Source of the DNA: Promethearchaeota archaeon
GTDB taxonomy: Archaea; Asgardarchaeota; Lokiarchaeia; Sigynarchaeales; SOKP01
NCBI GenBank assembly: GCA_014730295.1
Contig: WJIN01000285.1
Coordinates: forward strand, 1 to 46,244
Reading direction: 5' to 3'
DNA: 46,244 nucleotides
In this document: in pieces, positions 1-9,071 of the stretch
Layout of the letters: each line of letters starts with the position of its first letter
Position numbering within the stretch: the stretch's first letter is position 1
The notes under the pieces: model-generated
Databases searched by the model: none
Told to the model about the DNA's origin: nothing
Seen by the model: the letters and a program-made list of their open reading frames with translations, nothing else
Position numbers and translations under genes: made by a program

Positions 1-2
1 AC

Positions 3-152
3 GATGCAAAAAAATTCATCAGTGTAGTGGGAGCTTTAGCAAGAGTAAATAAATTTAATCGTTATGATCTTTCCGATCTTATAACCAGAGACTCAGATAT
101 CGGTAAGTGGCAACACTATATTAAAATTATCCTTAAGATAGCGGAGATGTAA
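3..152 (+). CDS. C-terminal fragment of an unidentified protein
   Basis: An open frame enters from the left edge of the window and ends at a TAA, giving 49 residues. It is the only one of the three forward frames that stays open here, and its composition (charged, with an amphipathic end) looks coding. The remaining part is too short to recognise a family. No start codon is assigned because the gene begins outside the window. Confidence 0.45.
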   Translation, partial: DAKKFISVVGALARVNKFNRYDLSDLITRDSDIGKWQHYIKIILKIAEM

Positions 153-182
153 TATAATTATGACTAGATTACTCACTTCTAT

Positions 183-192
183 TATTTATAAA
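183..192 (+). promoter_or_regulatory. TATA-like box before the zinc-ribbon gene
   Basis: The sequence atttataaat is centred about 27-30 bases before the GTG/ATG start pair at 215/218. That spacing fits an archaeal promoter giving a leaderless or nearly leaderless transcript. Confidence 0.4.
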
Positions 193-214
193 TCAAAATT
201 ACCTTTATATTATC

Positions 215-646
215 GTGATGCATAAAATAAAAGTTAGGGAGAAATTTGGCAGAATCCATTCACTTAAAGATCCAAAATTAAGACAAATACGATTTCAATT
301 TCGCAGGCTATGGTTCCGATTTTATCATTCAAAAGTTGAAGAATGCAATCAAAAATGGGGTGATGTTCTCGAGAAGCAGTATTCTGGAGAGCTTTCTCGA
401 GATCAAGCTACAAGGTTACAATGGAAAATAAATTCTGAAATGGAGAATAACGCCCATTCTGTAAATAATTTTCCTATCCGGTGTCTGGGGTGCGGGAACA
501 AGATGAACGATCTAGTTTTTGAACCCAAAAGACGGGCATATTTCTGTATTCATTGTTTGTTTTATAATAAGAGAGAACAATTTCTTACTGAATCGGAAAA
601 AAAGCAATTACTAAAGAGAAATCCAAGTGATGACATTTTGCAATAA
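215..646 (+). CDS. Small basic protein with C-terminal zinc ribbon
   Basis: A 143-residue protein. The first ~80 residues are basic and probably helical. They are followed by two CxxC pairs (Cys90/Cys93 and Cys111/Cys114) separated by 17 residues, the spacing of a zinc-ribbon finger that would hold one zinc ion. The frame opens with GTG at 215 directly followed by ATG at 218; the upstream TATA-like box fits either. Lysine- and arginine-rich ends suggest nucleic-acid or ribosome binding, but that is inference. I do not recognise a named family. Confidence 0.7.
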   Translation: MMHKIKVREKFGRIHSLKDPKLRQIRFQFRRLWFRFYHSKVEECNQKWGDVLEKQYSGELSRDQATRLQWKINSEMENNAHSVNNFPIRCLGCGNKMNDLVFEPKRRAYFCIHCLFYNKREQFLTESEKKQLLKRNPSDDILQ

Positions 647-952
647 TCATAGAAATGCTTTTTAGATTAGTTGTAATCCAGAAATCAATAGATTAAGTTT
701 TCATTTTCCGTAATTTCTATAAGATTCATGACTAGAAAGACCAATTACAACGGTTTGAAAGGGGGAGTTTATAGTATCTTCTATTTCTATGCCATTAATC
801 TCCATTTCATATCATCTCTATTCTTTTTTATAAAAAAGGATTACTATTTAATAAAACTTTGAAAAATTTAAATATAAAGTCTAAAAATATTCTTTAATAA
901 TATAAAATTATTATATTCTAATTTATCACGCAAAATTGATAAGGTATTAAAA
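647..952. other. Intergenic stretch without a recognisable gene
   Basis: No convincing open frame on either strand. The only structure seen is a loose inverted repeat, gttgtaat at 670-677 and attacaac at 744-751, separated by about 66 bases; this may be chance in AT-rich DNA. The last bases hold a purine-rich stretch (aaggt) just before the mtd start. Confidence 0.4.
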
Positions 953-1789
953 ATGAGTGAAAATGTTTTAAACATTGGAGTGCTTAAAAATGGGACGATT
1001 GGCTCTTCTGTTCTGTTATCATTTCTTATAGACGAACGTGCGGAAGGAGAACGTGTTATTTTTCGCGAAGTAACTTCGGGACCGAAGATGCATCCACCAG
1101 AAGAATGCGTTGAGACAATGAAAAAATTATTGGAATTCCAACCCGATTTAATCCTAATGTCTTCTCCGAATGCCGCATTAAAAGGACCAAAAGCAGCTCG
1201 TGAATTAGTTGGAGACATACCTTCCATTGTAATCTCTGATGCTCCTGCCAAAAAGGCAATCGAAGAATTCAAAGAGAAAGGATTAGGATACATTATCGTA
1301 GAATGCGACAGCATGATTGGTGCTCGACGACCTTTCTTAGACCCAATCGAGATGAGTGTATTCAATTCGAATTTACTCAAGGTGTTAGCTGTCACTGGTG
1401 TGTTCAATATCATCGTCGATGAATTGAACGCCGTGATTATGGACATGTTAGAAGGGAAAACTCCAACGCTTCCTCAAATCGAAGTTGATGCAACAACAGC
1501 TGTGAAAGCTGCTCGCTTTGCAAATCCATATGCCGAAGCGAAAGCTATCGCCGCATTTGAAATTGCATCAAAAGTGTCCAAGATCACAGGAAAAGCATGC
1601 TTTGTATTAAAAGAAAGAGAAGACTATATGCCATTGCTTGCGGCTGCCCATGAGATGATGAAAACAGCGGCGGATATGTGTCAGGTTGCCCGGGAAATAG
1701 AAAAATCTAATGATACGGTTATCAGACGACCTCACCGATCTTCGCAAGAACTTTTAGAAAAACGAGCGTTACATGAGAAAGAAAAGTAG
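953..1789 (+). CDS. mtd: F420-dependent methylene-H4MPT dehydrogenase
   Basis: Catalyses reversible oxidation of methylene-tetrahydromethanopterin to methenyl-H4MPT with coenzyme F420, a step of the methyl branch of the archaeal Wood-Ljungdahl pathway in the cytoplasm. The 278-residue length matches Mtd (about 275). The family N-terminus is clear: NIGVLKNGTIGSSVLLSFLI at 7-26, then an SGPKMHPPE segment near 42-50 and a long helical second half. The ATG at 953 follows an aaggt motif by about 7 bases. The gene stands alone, but Mch (7963) and an FrhB-like F420 protein (18485) lie in the same window. The assignment is strong because Mtd has no close look-alikes. Confidence 0.95.
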   Translation: MSENVLNIGVLKNGTIGSSVLLSFLIDERAEGERVIFREVTSGPKMHPPEECVETMKKLLEFQPDLILMSSPNAALKGPKAARELVGDIPSIVISDAPAKKAIEEFKEKGLGYIIVECDSMIGARRPFLDPIEMSVFNSNLLKVLAVTGVFNIIVDELNAVIMDMLEGKTPTLPQIEVDATTAVKAARFANPYAEAKAIAAFEIASKVSKITGKACFVLKEREDYMPLLAAAHEMMKTAADMCQVAREIEKSNDTVIRRPHRSSQELLEKRALHEKEK

Positions 1790-1812
1790 CCAATCAAAAA
1801 TATAATATTAAA

Positions 1813-1845
1813 TCTCTCTCCTATTTCTTTTACATTTTTTTCTTA
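1813..1845 (+). terminator. T-rich putative terminator after mtd
   Basis: A pyrimidine-rich tract with several T runs starts about 24 bases after the mtd stop. Archaeal RNA polymerase commonly terminates at such U-runs without a stem-loop. Confidence 0.4.
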
Positions 1846-1927
1846 TTCAGATGCGTGAAGGGTGTATTCTTGGAAATATAATTCATTATTTAAGAATGGT
1901 AGGAATGGAAAAACCGTAAAAAGGAAA

Positions 1928-2887
1928 TTAAAAATTTTCGCTGTTTTTAAAATAAGATTTTAGATCGTCAAATTTTTCTCCTGATATGGTTTTCATCACG
2001 TCAAAAAACACATTTTCATCTTTATTTTTCGTGACTGCCATCAGGATTGCTTCATTTGCGACTTCTCTAATTAATATATGAGACGAATCACTTTCATAAA
2101 TGATAGTCGATAAATCAAGTGGGGAAATACTTGGTTTATTCATCAATTTCATAATTTTTTTATAAATTTGATACATATTGGAATCTAAGGTTCCTATCTC
2201 AAACTTCATAAATTCTAACGGTTTTGATTCAAATTTGCCTAAGGTTGAGGCGATCAAGAGTCCGTCCGGGCGATTGAACAATAGATATTCGGACAAAGTA
2301 TCGATCTTAAATTGGTCTAATAAATGTCGAATCTTTCCTAAACGTTGCAAGCTCAAGGTGGATTTTTGTATCTCATAATCTAAAATTTCTATGAGTCGAT
2401 GTTGGGCAGTTCCTTCTTTAACTGAAACGGGAGTGAAATGAACCTTTTGCTTCATATCCTCATCAAGATTTTCAGAGAGCATTTTATAGAGAGTGTCCTC
2501 TTCTGATTCGGGTAGATCGATTTTATTGAGCAACACATAAATTCGGTCGATATGAGGACTAAATTCAAACACATTCATCAGATATTTTTCAAATACTTCT
2601 TTAACTCTCGGATCGATCACGGTGGCGTCTACCATAAATACGGTAGTCGTAATCTCCGAGAAAACGAGTTCTCGCTGCTTTTCGGAGAAGTATCTCTTCA
2701 TATAGACTTCTTGGCCTCCTGCATCCCACACATTGAGCTCCATGATCCCTCGAAAAATAAAATTCTCTCTAGAGATGCCTTTAGTAGGTTTTAGGTTAAC
2801 CACTTTCATGAAATTATAGCCCAGACAAGTTGTTCTTAGCAGACTTGTCTTGCCACTTCCTGCGGGTCCGAATATAAGCGTCTTCAT
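1928..2887 (-). CDS. Rag/Gtr-like GTPase with C-terminal roadblock-like domain
   Basis: A 319-residue protein. Residues 1-185 are a G domain: Walker A GPAGSGKT at 7-14, a switch-I threonine near 35, WDAGGQE at 54-60 and NKID at 121-124. Eukaryotic Rag/Gtr and Arf-like proteins share the DAGGQ style of the G3 motif. The C-terminal ~125 residues alternate short strands and helices like the roadblock (longin-like) domain that Rag GTPases use to dimerise; this part is inferred from pattern only. There is no lipidation signal. The start is fixed by the P-loop lying only six residues from the N-terminus. In eukaryotes Rag proteins report amino-acid status to TORC1; the archaeal role is unknown. Confidence 0.85.
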   Translation of the reverse strand: MKTLIFGPAGSGKTSLLRTTCLGYNFMKVVNLKPTKGISRENFIFRGIMELNVWDAGGQEVYMKRYFSEKQRELVFSEITTTVFMVDATVIDPRVKEVFEKYLMNVFEFSPHIDRIYVLLNKIDLPESEEDTLYKMLSENLDEDMKQKVHFTPVSVKEGTAQHRLIEILDYEIQKSTLSLQRLGKIRHLLDQFKIDTLSEYLLFNRPDGLLIASTLGKFESKPLEFMKFEIGTLDSNMYQIYKKIMKLMNKPSISPLDLSTIIYESDSSHILIREVANEAILMAVTKNKDENVFFDVMKTISGEKFDDLKSYFKNSENF

Positions 2888-3267
2888 ACGTATTTCTCAC
2901 CGAATTTTTACTAATACTAGTATGATGTTTTTTGTTTATAAATTTAGTAGTTCAATCGGTATTTAATTTTTTAGATTTCCGAAAAAGTTAAGTTAATAAA
3001 CTGAGATGAGAGTTGGTATTTTCTGAAAAAATAAAAACAAGAATTTTTAATAAAAATAGCATTAGAATTAAAAAATCTGAAAATTACAGTTCATAAAGCG
3101 GTGAAGTTTATTTTACTCAAAAAGCGATTTAAGGTTCTTTGTTATATTTTTTGGTTCGAGAAGAAAATTTGGTGTAGTTAGAAAGAGGAGTGATGATTAA
3201 ATAATTCCAATAATTAAAAAAATACAAAAAATTACTAAAGGTAATTACAGCACTAGTTGTTGAAATT
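2888..3267. other. Divergent promoter region, no gene
   Basis: 380 bases separate the minus-strand GTPase from the plus-strand apt gene. Stop codons are frequent in all frames. A/T runs near 3210-3220 could be the apt promoter, which would leave a leader of roughly 25-30 bases. No repeat or RNA gene is visible. Confidence 0.4.
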
Positions 3268-3798
3268 ATGGTAAAGCTTATTGATTTTATAAGAAATGTG
3301 CCCGATTGGCCTGTTGCCGGTGTCCAATTTAAAGACATTACGACCTTATGTTTGGAACCGCTCCCGTTTAAAGACTCTATAGATCGAATCGTCAATCATT
3401 ACAAAGATAAAGGAATTGATAAAGTGGCCGCAATAGAAGCCCGTGGATATGTATTTGGCGGAGCTATTGCCTATCTTCTTGATGCGGGGTTTATTTTAAT
3501 TCGAAAAGAAGGAAAGCTTCCCGCGGATTGTCATCAAGAAACCTATGAACTGGAATATGGTACAGATACGATCGAAATGCATAAAGATGCGATTAAAGAA
3601 GGAGAGAATGTATTATTATTCGATGATTTACTTGCCACTGGAGGAACTGCGGCTGCTGCAGCGCGATTAGTAAAAAAGGCAGGTGGAAAAGTCGCTGGTA
3701 TTTCTTTCATTATTGAATTAACAGGCAGTTTACACGGCAGAGATTTACTTACCGAGTACGATCTACTTTCTTTGGTTGAGATTCCAGTCGAAGAATAA
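3268..3798 (+). CDS. apt: Adenine phosphoribosyltransferase
   Basis: Converts adenine and PRPP to AMP. The 176-residue protein has the type I PRTase fold: an APT-like N-terminus (DFIRNVPDWPVAGVQFKD at 6-23), the AIEARGYVFG loop near 55-64, and the PRPP-binding motif LLFDDLLATGGTA at 116-128. It is convergent with the MTAP gene on the other strand. MTAP releases adenine from methylthioadenosine and Apt recycles it, so the two adjacent genes make a short salvage route. Confidence 0.93.
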   Translation: MVKLIDFIRNVPDWPVAGVQFKDITTLCLEPLPFKDSIDRIVNHYKDKGIDKVAAIEARGYVFGGAIAYLLDAGFILIRKEGKLPADCHQETYELEYGTDTIEMHKDAIKEGENVLLFDDLLATGGTAAAAARLVKKAGGKVAGISFIIELTGSLHGRDLLTEYDLLSLVEIPVEE

Positions 3799-3868
3799 TG
3801 ATATAAAACAATTCTGTGAATAAATAAGAAGAAAATTAAAAAAAATTTATTTTATTTTTTATTCATTG

Positions 3869-4741
3869 TTATAGAATCGCACCGTGTAAAGAATGGTGGC
3901 ATGGGCAATCTCGTTCTGTGTCTATCTTGGGAATTGTTGATTCTAACATCTGCTTAAGAAATTCTGCATTTTGAGCCATTGTTTCAAGTATTTCCCCTAC
4001 ATCCACAGCAAGAGGTTGGACTGGACCTCCACAATTCTCGCACTTTTCATCAAATTCTACTACGCCACAATTGTCGCATTCTCCCGCCCATACATCTAAA
4101 TCAGTTACGGTAGCAATACAGCAATAACATAATTCTTTTTCTGCAGCAAGGACAACTTCGGGATAGGTGGTCATTCCAATGATATCTCCTCCCCACTGGC
4201 GGAACATAATTGATTCTGCGCGTGTTGAAAAACGAGGTCCTTCTATACACACATACGTTCCACCTTTTTGAATATTAAGCCCTTCAATACCTTCTGCAGT
4301 TTCATAGAACAAATTATTTAAATATGAACAGTAGGGATCGGGCTGCCCAATATGGCATACTTGTCCTCCTTCGTAGAAGGTGTCAAGGCGTTTTTTGGTT
4401 CTGTCAATATATTGATTAACAAGAACAAATTTTCCTTTTTCATGTTCCTTACGTAATGATCCTACCGCAGAGGGAGAAATAATAATTTTTACCCCTAATG
4501 ATTCCAACGCCCATATATTCGCTCTAAAATTAATTTTGTGGGGTGGTATGGTATGTCCTGTTCCATGGCGAGATAAAAAGGCTACTTTTTTTCCTTTAAA
4601 ATTGCCAAGTTTGATCGCATCTGAAGTGGGACCATAAGGTGTATACACTTTTATCTCTTCGACATCTTCTAATTCAAGATCAGAGCCAGTCCCGCCAATT
4701 ATACCGATACTTGCTGTATCATTTTGTTTTCTTGGTCTCAT
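3869..4741 (-). CDS. mtnP: S-methyl-5'-thioadenosine phosphorylase with zinc-ribbon insert
   Basis: Phosphorolyses methylthioadenosine to adenine and methylthioribose-1-phosphate. At 290 residues it carries the PNP/MTAP signatures: IGIIGGTG at 13-20, SRHGTGHTIPPH near 57-68, EGPRFSTRAES near 167-177, and MTTYPEVVLAAE, which suits MTAP rather than PNP. The C-terminal CPCHHSLHGAIL also resembles MTAP tails. After DLDVWAG there is an insert with two CxxC pairs (ECDNCG and KCENCGG) about nine residues apart, a probable zinc ribbon not present in the standard enzymes I know. The neighbouring apt would use the adenine product. Alternative: a related purine nucleoside phosphorylase. Confidence 0.9.
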   Translation of the reverse strand: MRPRKQNDTASIGIIGGTGSDLELEDVEEIKVYTPYGPTSDAIKLGNFKGKKVAFLSRHGTGHTIPPHKINFRANIWALESLGVKIIISPSAVGSLRKEHEKGKFVLVNQYIDRTKKRLDTFYEGGQVCHIGQPDPYCSYLNNLFYETAEGIEGLNIQKGGTYVCIEGPRFSTRAESIMFRQWGGDIIGMTTYPEVVLAAEKELCYCCIATVTDLDVWAGECDNCGVVEFDEKCENCGGPVQPLAVDVGEILETMAQNAEFLKQMLESTIPKIDTERDCPCHHSLHGAIL

Positions 4742-4977
4742 TTTAGATCATGTTTCAGTATGAGTTATATTTCTTTTTTATAGTAAATGTATAAAAAGTT
4801 TTTTGATATTTAAACTAATAAAAATCTATTAAGCGTAATTAAATTCAGTATTTGGTAGAACTTCAAGGATATCGAGAAAATCTAGGCTATATATATAAAA
4901 TATAACCAAAAAAAATATTTTGTTTAAAGTATTTTTCCTTTTAGAATTGAATAATAATAACATATGAAAGATCACCA

Positions 4978-6285
4978 ATGGCTAAAATCACATTCTTAGG
5001 AAGCTGTCGAGAAGTCGGAAGATCGGCAATCCAAGTTGAATCGAAAAGCGGAGATAAATTTTTATTGGATTATGGTATTAGATTTCGGGAAGAAGAAAGA
5101 TTACCAGAAAAATCAGATCTTACGCAATTAAAAGGAGTCGCCTTAACGCATTGTCATGTAGATCATTCTGGAGCATTACCCTATTTATATCTACACGGTA
5201 AAAATCCACCACTTTTTACAAACGGTCTCACATTAGACATCATCGACAATTTAATAAAAGATACGTTAAAAGTCTCGAAATATCCCTATCCGTTTGGATT
5301 GAAAGAGATTGACAATATGAAACGGAATGCATATCTTTTACCTATACGAGCCCGAAAAAAGGTTTCTGACGACTTTTATATAACATTTTATGATGCGGGT
5401 CATGTTCCCGGAAGTGTGTCTATATTACTAGAGGTAGATGGAAAAAAAATCCTATATACGGGAGATATTAACACCAAAAAAACCAATCTTGTAGATTCAG
5501 CAAATCCACTCGATATTCCCGATATCGATGCCGTGATTGTCGAGTCAACCTATGCTTTACGAGAACACCCTCCAAGAGATCAATTGGAACAAAGATTTGT
5601 AGAAGATGTAATTGAGATTACTCAGAACGGGGGGACGGTGCTAGTACCTGCTTTTGCTGTCGCGCGCTCCCAAGAGGCAATTATGATCTTAGATAGACAT
5701 CGATATAGAGAAAAAGTGTTCCTTGATGGAATGGGAAAACTAATCGCAAAGATTTATTTCGATTATCCTGAGGCATTAAAAAATCGGCATTTCTATCGAA
5801 AAGCTTTACGAAATGTGGATTTTGTTAGTAGACGGAAAAAACGCTCTGTTGCCCGAAAATCAACTGGTGTTATCGTAACTACTTCTGGGATGTTGAAAGG
5901 TGGTGCCGCATTAGAATATATTGAGACTATCTTGAATGATCCCTATTCTGCTATTTATTTAGTTGGATATCAAGTTGAAGGTACTCCTGGAAGAGATTTA
6001 TTAGATACCGGTATGTTTAGATTTCGAGAAAATGATAGACAGCGAAAAACCAATTATGATATTAATATCAAAGCCCAATGTGAAGTCGATTATTATGATT
6101 TTTCGAGTCATGCTGACGGCAAGGGATTACACACATATATGGATAACTTAACTTTTTCAAATGGTTCCAAAGAAGTATTTTGCGTACATGGGGATAGTGA
6201 TTCTACGACAAAATTCGCAAGTGAACTGGTAGCAAAAGGATTTAATTCCGTTGCTCCAGAAACGGGAGAAACTTATGTAATATAA
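4978..6285 (+). CDS. Beta-CASP metallo-beta-lactamase ribonuclease (aCPSF2-like)
   Basis: A 435-residue metallo-beta-lactamase of the beta-CASP group, which processes or degrades RNA using two zinc ions. The zinc signature HCHVDH is at 58-63, preceded by a CPSF-type N-terminus (ITFLGSCREVGRSA). A GHVPGS strand, YTGDIN, PAFAVARSQEA, a TTSGMLKGGAA segment and SSHADGKGL follow in the order expected for motifs 2-4 and A-C. It lacks the N-terminal KH domains of aCPSF1, so aCPSF2/RNase J-like proteins are the closest archaeal group. The ATG at 4978 puts the MBL core immediately at the N-terminus. It is convergent with the RecJ-like gene, with only six bases between the stops. Confidence 0.88.
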   Translation: MAKITFLGSCREVGRSAIQVESKSGDKFLLDYGIRFREEERLPEKSDLTQLKGVALTHCHVDHSGALPYLYLHGKNPPLFTNGLTLDIIDNLIKDTLKVSKYPYPFGLKEIDNMKRNAYLLPIRARKKVSDDFYITFYDAGHVPGSVSILLEVDGKKILYTGDINTKKTNLVDSANPLDIPDIDAVIVESTYALREHPPRDQLEQRFVEDVIEITQNGGTVLVPAFAVARSQEAIMILDRHRYREKVFLDGMGKLIAKIYFDYPEALKNRHFYRKALRNVDFVSRRKKRSVARKSTGVIVTTSGMLKGGAALEYIETILNDPYSAIYLVGYQVEGTPGRDLLDTGMFRFRENDRQRKTNYDINIKAQCEVDYYDFSSHADGKGLHTYMDNLTFSNGSKEVFCVHGDSDSTTKFASELVAKGFNSVAPETGETYVI

Positions 6286-6291
6286 TTGGAT

Positions 6292-7797
6292 TTAACTATT
6301 CTTTAATTGATGTTCAATTACTTTATCACAATTTTCAAGAAATACATCTATTTTTTGGGTGGGAATTTTTGTGCCCGCTGCCGGGGGATGTCCTCCACCA
6401 AGAGCTATTAATTCGGATAATTCTAATGCCTTTCTAATTGCTTCGGAGAGATTAACTCCTTTTTCAACAATCGATTTATCTGCCCGAGCAGATACCTTAA
6501 AGATATCTTCATCTTTTCTTTTCGCATATCCAAAGATAGGCTTTTTTTTATTGATTATTCTACTTTCATCAAATATGAGCATTGAGCATACCGTTCCAAT
6601 GATACTTTCTGGAATAACATCTTCACCATAAAAATATTGGATATAATCCATTTCGTAAATAACTTCTTTTTCTTTGATCCAATTGAGAGCCTTCACCAGA
6701 GATTTCTTATAATCTTTCAAATTTTGTTTAGCTTGGTTATAGGCTTCATCTCTGTCTCCCATTGCGATCGCAATGCCTATGGATGCATTATTTGTCCGTC
6801 CACAAGCATTTAACAAGTTAGAAAACTCATTTATGTCTTGTAAATCCGAACCTTCATTCTCTCCATTTAGCAAATATCTGTTTACTATTAGTTTATTGAT
6901 GATTTCGTAAGGTTCAATATCACGCTTTAGGGAAATATATTCTATTATTGCGGAAGTTAGTTTTTGTTTTTCTTCCTGGTTTAAGTCCATTAAGGTTCTA
7001 ACATTACCATCGGGATGCTTCATCAATATTCCTAATTGCTTTAAGAACTTCAAAGTTTTATTTACATCTCCACTCAATCCGGGTAAATTTATATCGGAAG
7101 AGTAAGCGATTGCCTCATTTAGTGGTTTAATAGGTGAAAAATTAATATCATCAACAATTTCAACTAAATCATTCTCCTTTGCCTCCTTTACAATTTCTGC
7201 ATTTATACCTGTAAATGATTTATTCGGTCCTTGATTCTGGACATCTCCATTCGCTCCTATAAGGGCAATAACAGAAAGATCTGTATTATGTTTATTTAGG
7301 TGTTTCGCAAAAAGATAACACATCCCAGAACCAGAAACTTCTACACTCCCATCGAATCCGTAAAAGTAAGGATTACATTGCCATTTTTTTGTGTCCATAT
7401 ACACCTTTTTTATTGTATCTCGTTGTTCTTTATCAGACACACCATATGGGAGATGGTGGTCCAAGATGAGAAATGGGTTATCAATATTGTTCTTTAGGTC
7501 TTGATATTGCCCACTGCCAAAATCAGAAAATATGATGAAATTAAGCTTATCTTCACACTCTTTCCTAATTTTTATTATTTCTTCTCGTTCTAATTGTTTT
7601 AATACAGTGATTTGAAAAGGTAAATCTTCTCTATATAACACCTTTCCCAAAATCGCTCCTGCGGATAATCCATCAGAATCAAGATGTGTATAGATATTCA
7701 CGGGGCCGTTTAATTCTTCGATATTCTTAAGAAAATAATCTTTCAATGATTCTAAGTCTGAATTTAAGAGATTGTATTTTTCTGTAAAATCGTTCAT
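6292..7797 (-). CDS. DHH/DHHA1 RecJ-like phosphoesterase (archaeal GAN-type)
   Basis: A 501-residue DHH-family protein. It shows THLDSDGLSA at 37-46 (motif I), DFGSG near 92-96, the DHH triad at 113-115 (LDHHLPYG), a GANGDVQ segment, and the DHHA1 RNA/DNA-binding motif GGGHPPAAG at 467-475. Archaeal proteins of this type include the GINS-associated nuclease, a RecJ relative in the replisome, and other single-strand exonucleases. The mid-region (about 250-400) is longer than a minimal NrnA, which supports the RecJ-like assignment. Exact substrate cannot be read from sequence. The stop lies six bases from the convergent beta-CASP gene. Confidence 0.85.
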   Translation of the reverse strand: MNDFTEKYNLLNSDLESLKDYFLKNIEELNGPVNIYTHLDSDGLSAGAILGKVLYREDLPFQITVLKQLEREEIIKIRKECEDKLNFIIFSDFGSGQYQDLKNNIDNPFLILDHHLPYGVSDKEQRDTIKKVYMDTKKWQCNPYFYGFDGSVEVSGSGMCYLFAKHLNKHNTDLSVIALIGANGDVQNQGPNKSFTGINAEIVKEAKENDLVEIVDDINFSPIKPLNEAIAYSSDINLPGLSGDVNKTLKFLKQLGILMKHPDGNVRTLMDLNQEEKQKLTSAIIEYISLKRDIEPYEIINKLIVNRYLLNGENEGSDLQDINEFSNLLNACGRTNNASIGIAIAMGDRDEAYNQAKQNLKDYKKSLVKALNWIKEKEVIYEMDYIQYFYGEDVIPESIIGTVCSMLIFDESRIINKKKPIFGYAKRKDEDIFKVSARADKSIVEKGVNLSEAIRKALELSELIALGGGHPPAAGTKIPTQKIDVFLENCDKVIEHQLKNS

Positions 7798-7943
7798 TAT
7801 CTCAATATAACTTTTTGAAGATTCTTAGTAAATCTTTTTATCTTAGGTTTAATAACCCTTCGCCAAATTTTAAAGTTTTAATTATTTTGCATATCAAAAA
7901 CTAACCACATACGAAAGATTAAAAAGGTTTCAAATCTAAAAAA

Positions 7944-7951
7944 TTATAAAA
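7944..7951 (+). promoter_or_regulatory. TATA-like box of mch
   Basis: ttataaaa is centred about 24 bases before the ATG at 7972. This spacing predicts transcription starting at that ATG and argues against the GTG at 7963 being used. Confidence 0.45.
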
Positions 7952-7971
7952 AGTAAAACAATGTGAGAAAA

Positions 7972-8970
7972 ATGCATCACGTAAAAATTAATGAATTAGC
8001 TCGAGATATAGTTCACGAAATTATCAATAAAAAAGAAATCTATAAAGCCGAGGTTCATAAATTAGAGAATGGCGCAACAGTATTAGATATGAAAGATGCA
8101 TCATGGGACGGGGGACGATTAGTTGGAGAGATCTGTATGGGGGGTTTAGGTACAGTTAGCTTCTCGAATTGCGATATAGAAGGTCATTATTTACCTGTGG
8201 TGAATGTATACACCTCCTACCCAATAATATCTTGTATGGCGTCACAATTAGCTGGATGGAACGTAAAACTGAAGAAAGAAGTAGAAAAAGATGGAGAAAT
8301 TAAGAAAAAGAAGGTGTTCGAATCACTAGGGAGTGGTCCCGCACGTGCAAAGAGCAAAGTGGAAAAGAAATTATTCGAAGAAATTGACTATGAAGATGAT
8401 TCAAGTTGTGCGGTAATTGTTTTTGAAACCGCTAAACTGCCAAATGAAGAGGTTATGGAGATTGTTGCCGATAAATGTGGTGTAGATGTGAGTGAAACTT
8501 ATGCGGTTTGCGCCCCAACAGCATGTTTAACAGGATCTATCCAGGTAGCAGCGAGAATTGTGGAGACTGGAATTCATAAATTCCATGAAATAGACTTTCC
8601 GTTGGACATTATCCTTGATGGATTCGGTACAACCACCGTTGCCCCAATTGCGAAGGATGATTTTGCAGCAATGGGTAGAACTAATGATTCTTTAATTGCT
8701 GGAGGTTTCACCTACTATACAATCAAAGTCGAGAAAGAAAAAGAAGGGGAAATCTTTGATCTTGTCCAAAAAGCACCTGCAAATACTTCACCCAGCTATG
8801 GACAACCCTTTATGAAAGTATTCAAAGAAGTGGACTATAAATTTTATGACATCGACCCTGGACTTTTTGCCCCCGCTATTTATACGGTCACTAATGTAAA
8901 AACGGGTAACAGCATTAAAGCGGGCTTTAAAAATGATGAATTATTAAAAGAGTCTTATGGTTTAAGATAA
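7972..8970 (+). CDS. mch: Methenyltetrahydromethanopterin cyclohydrolase
   Basis: Hydrolyses methenyl-H4MPT to formyl-H4MPT or the reverse, next to the Mtd reaction. The family is recognisable along the length: ASWDGGRLVGEICMGGLGTV near 43-62, PVVNVYTSYPIISCMASQLAGW near 74-95, GSGPARA near 120, CAPTACLTGSIQVAARI and the C-terminal DPGLFAPA. The frame also opens with GTG at 7963, three codons upstream; I prefer the ATG at 7972 because a TATA-like box sits about 24 bases before it. A lysine-rich loop near 100-115 (EVEKDGEIKKKK) is longer than I expect. Length about 332, near the usual 320. Confidence 0.95.
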   Translation: MHHVKINELARDIVHEIINKKEIYKAEVHKLENGATVLDMKDASWDGGRLVGEICMGGLGTVSFSNCDIEGHYLPVVNVYTSYPIISCMASQLAGWNVKLKKEVEKDGEIKKKKVFESLGSGPARAKSKVEKKLFEEIDYEDDSSCAVIVFETAKLPNEEVMEIVADKCGVDVSETYAVCAPTACLTGSIQVAARIVETGIHKFHEIDFPLDIILDGFGTTTVAPIAKDDFAAMGRTNDSLIAGGFTYYTIKVEKEKEGEIFDLVQKAPANTSPSYGQPFMKVFKEVDYKFYDIDPGLFAPAIYTVTNVKTGNSIKAGFKNDELLKESYGLR

Positions 8971-8988
8971 TTGTAAGCCTTAAAGTAT

Positions 8989-9023
8989 CTATTTCTTTTT
9001 ATTTTATTCAATTGTGTTTTTTT
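8989..9023 (+). terminator. T-rich putative terminator after mch
   Basis: Successive T runs begin about 20 bases after the mch stop and end before the next gene's promoter. This is typical of archaeal U-tract termination; no stem-loop is evident. Confidence 0.35.
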
Positions 9024-9071
9024 AGATAAATTTAACAAAAAGCTTTTGGTATCCCTTCATTCTAAATAATA

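Noticed and set aside
652..760. Loose inverted repeat gttgtaat/attacaac
   Set aside because: Eight-base arms 66 bases apart are expected by chance in AT-rich DNA; no gene nearby needs it.
868..1446. 192-residue minus-strand frame opposite mtd
   Set aside because: It overlaps mtd, which is certain; the antisense product is low-complexity and has no motif.
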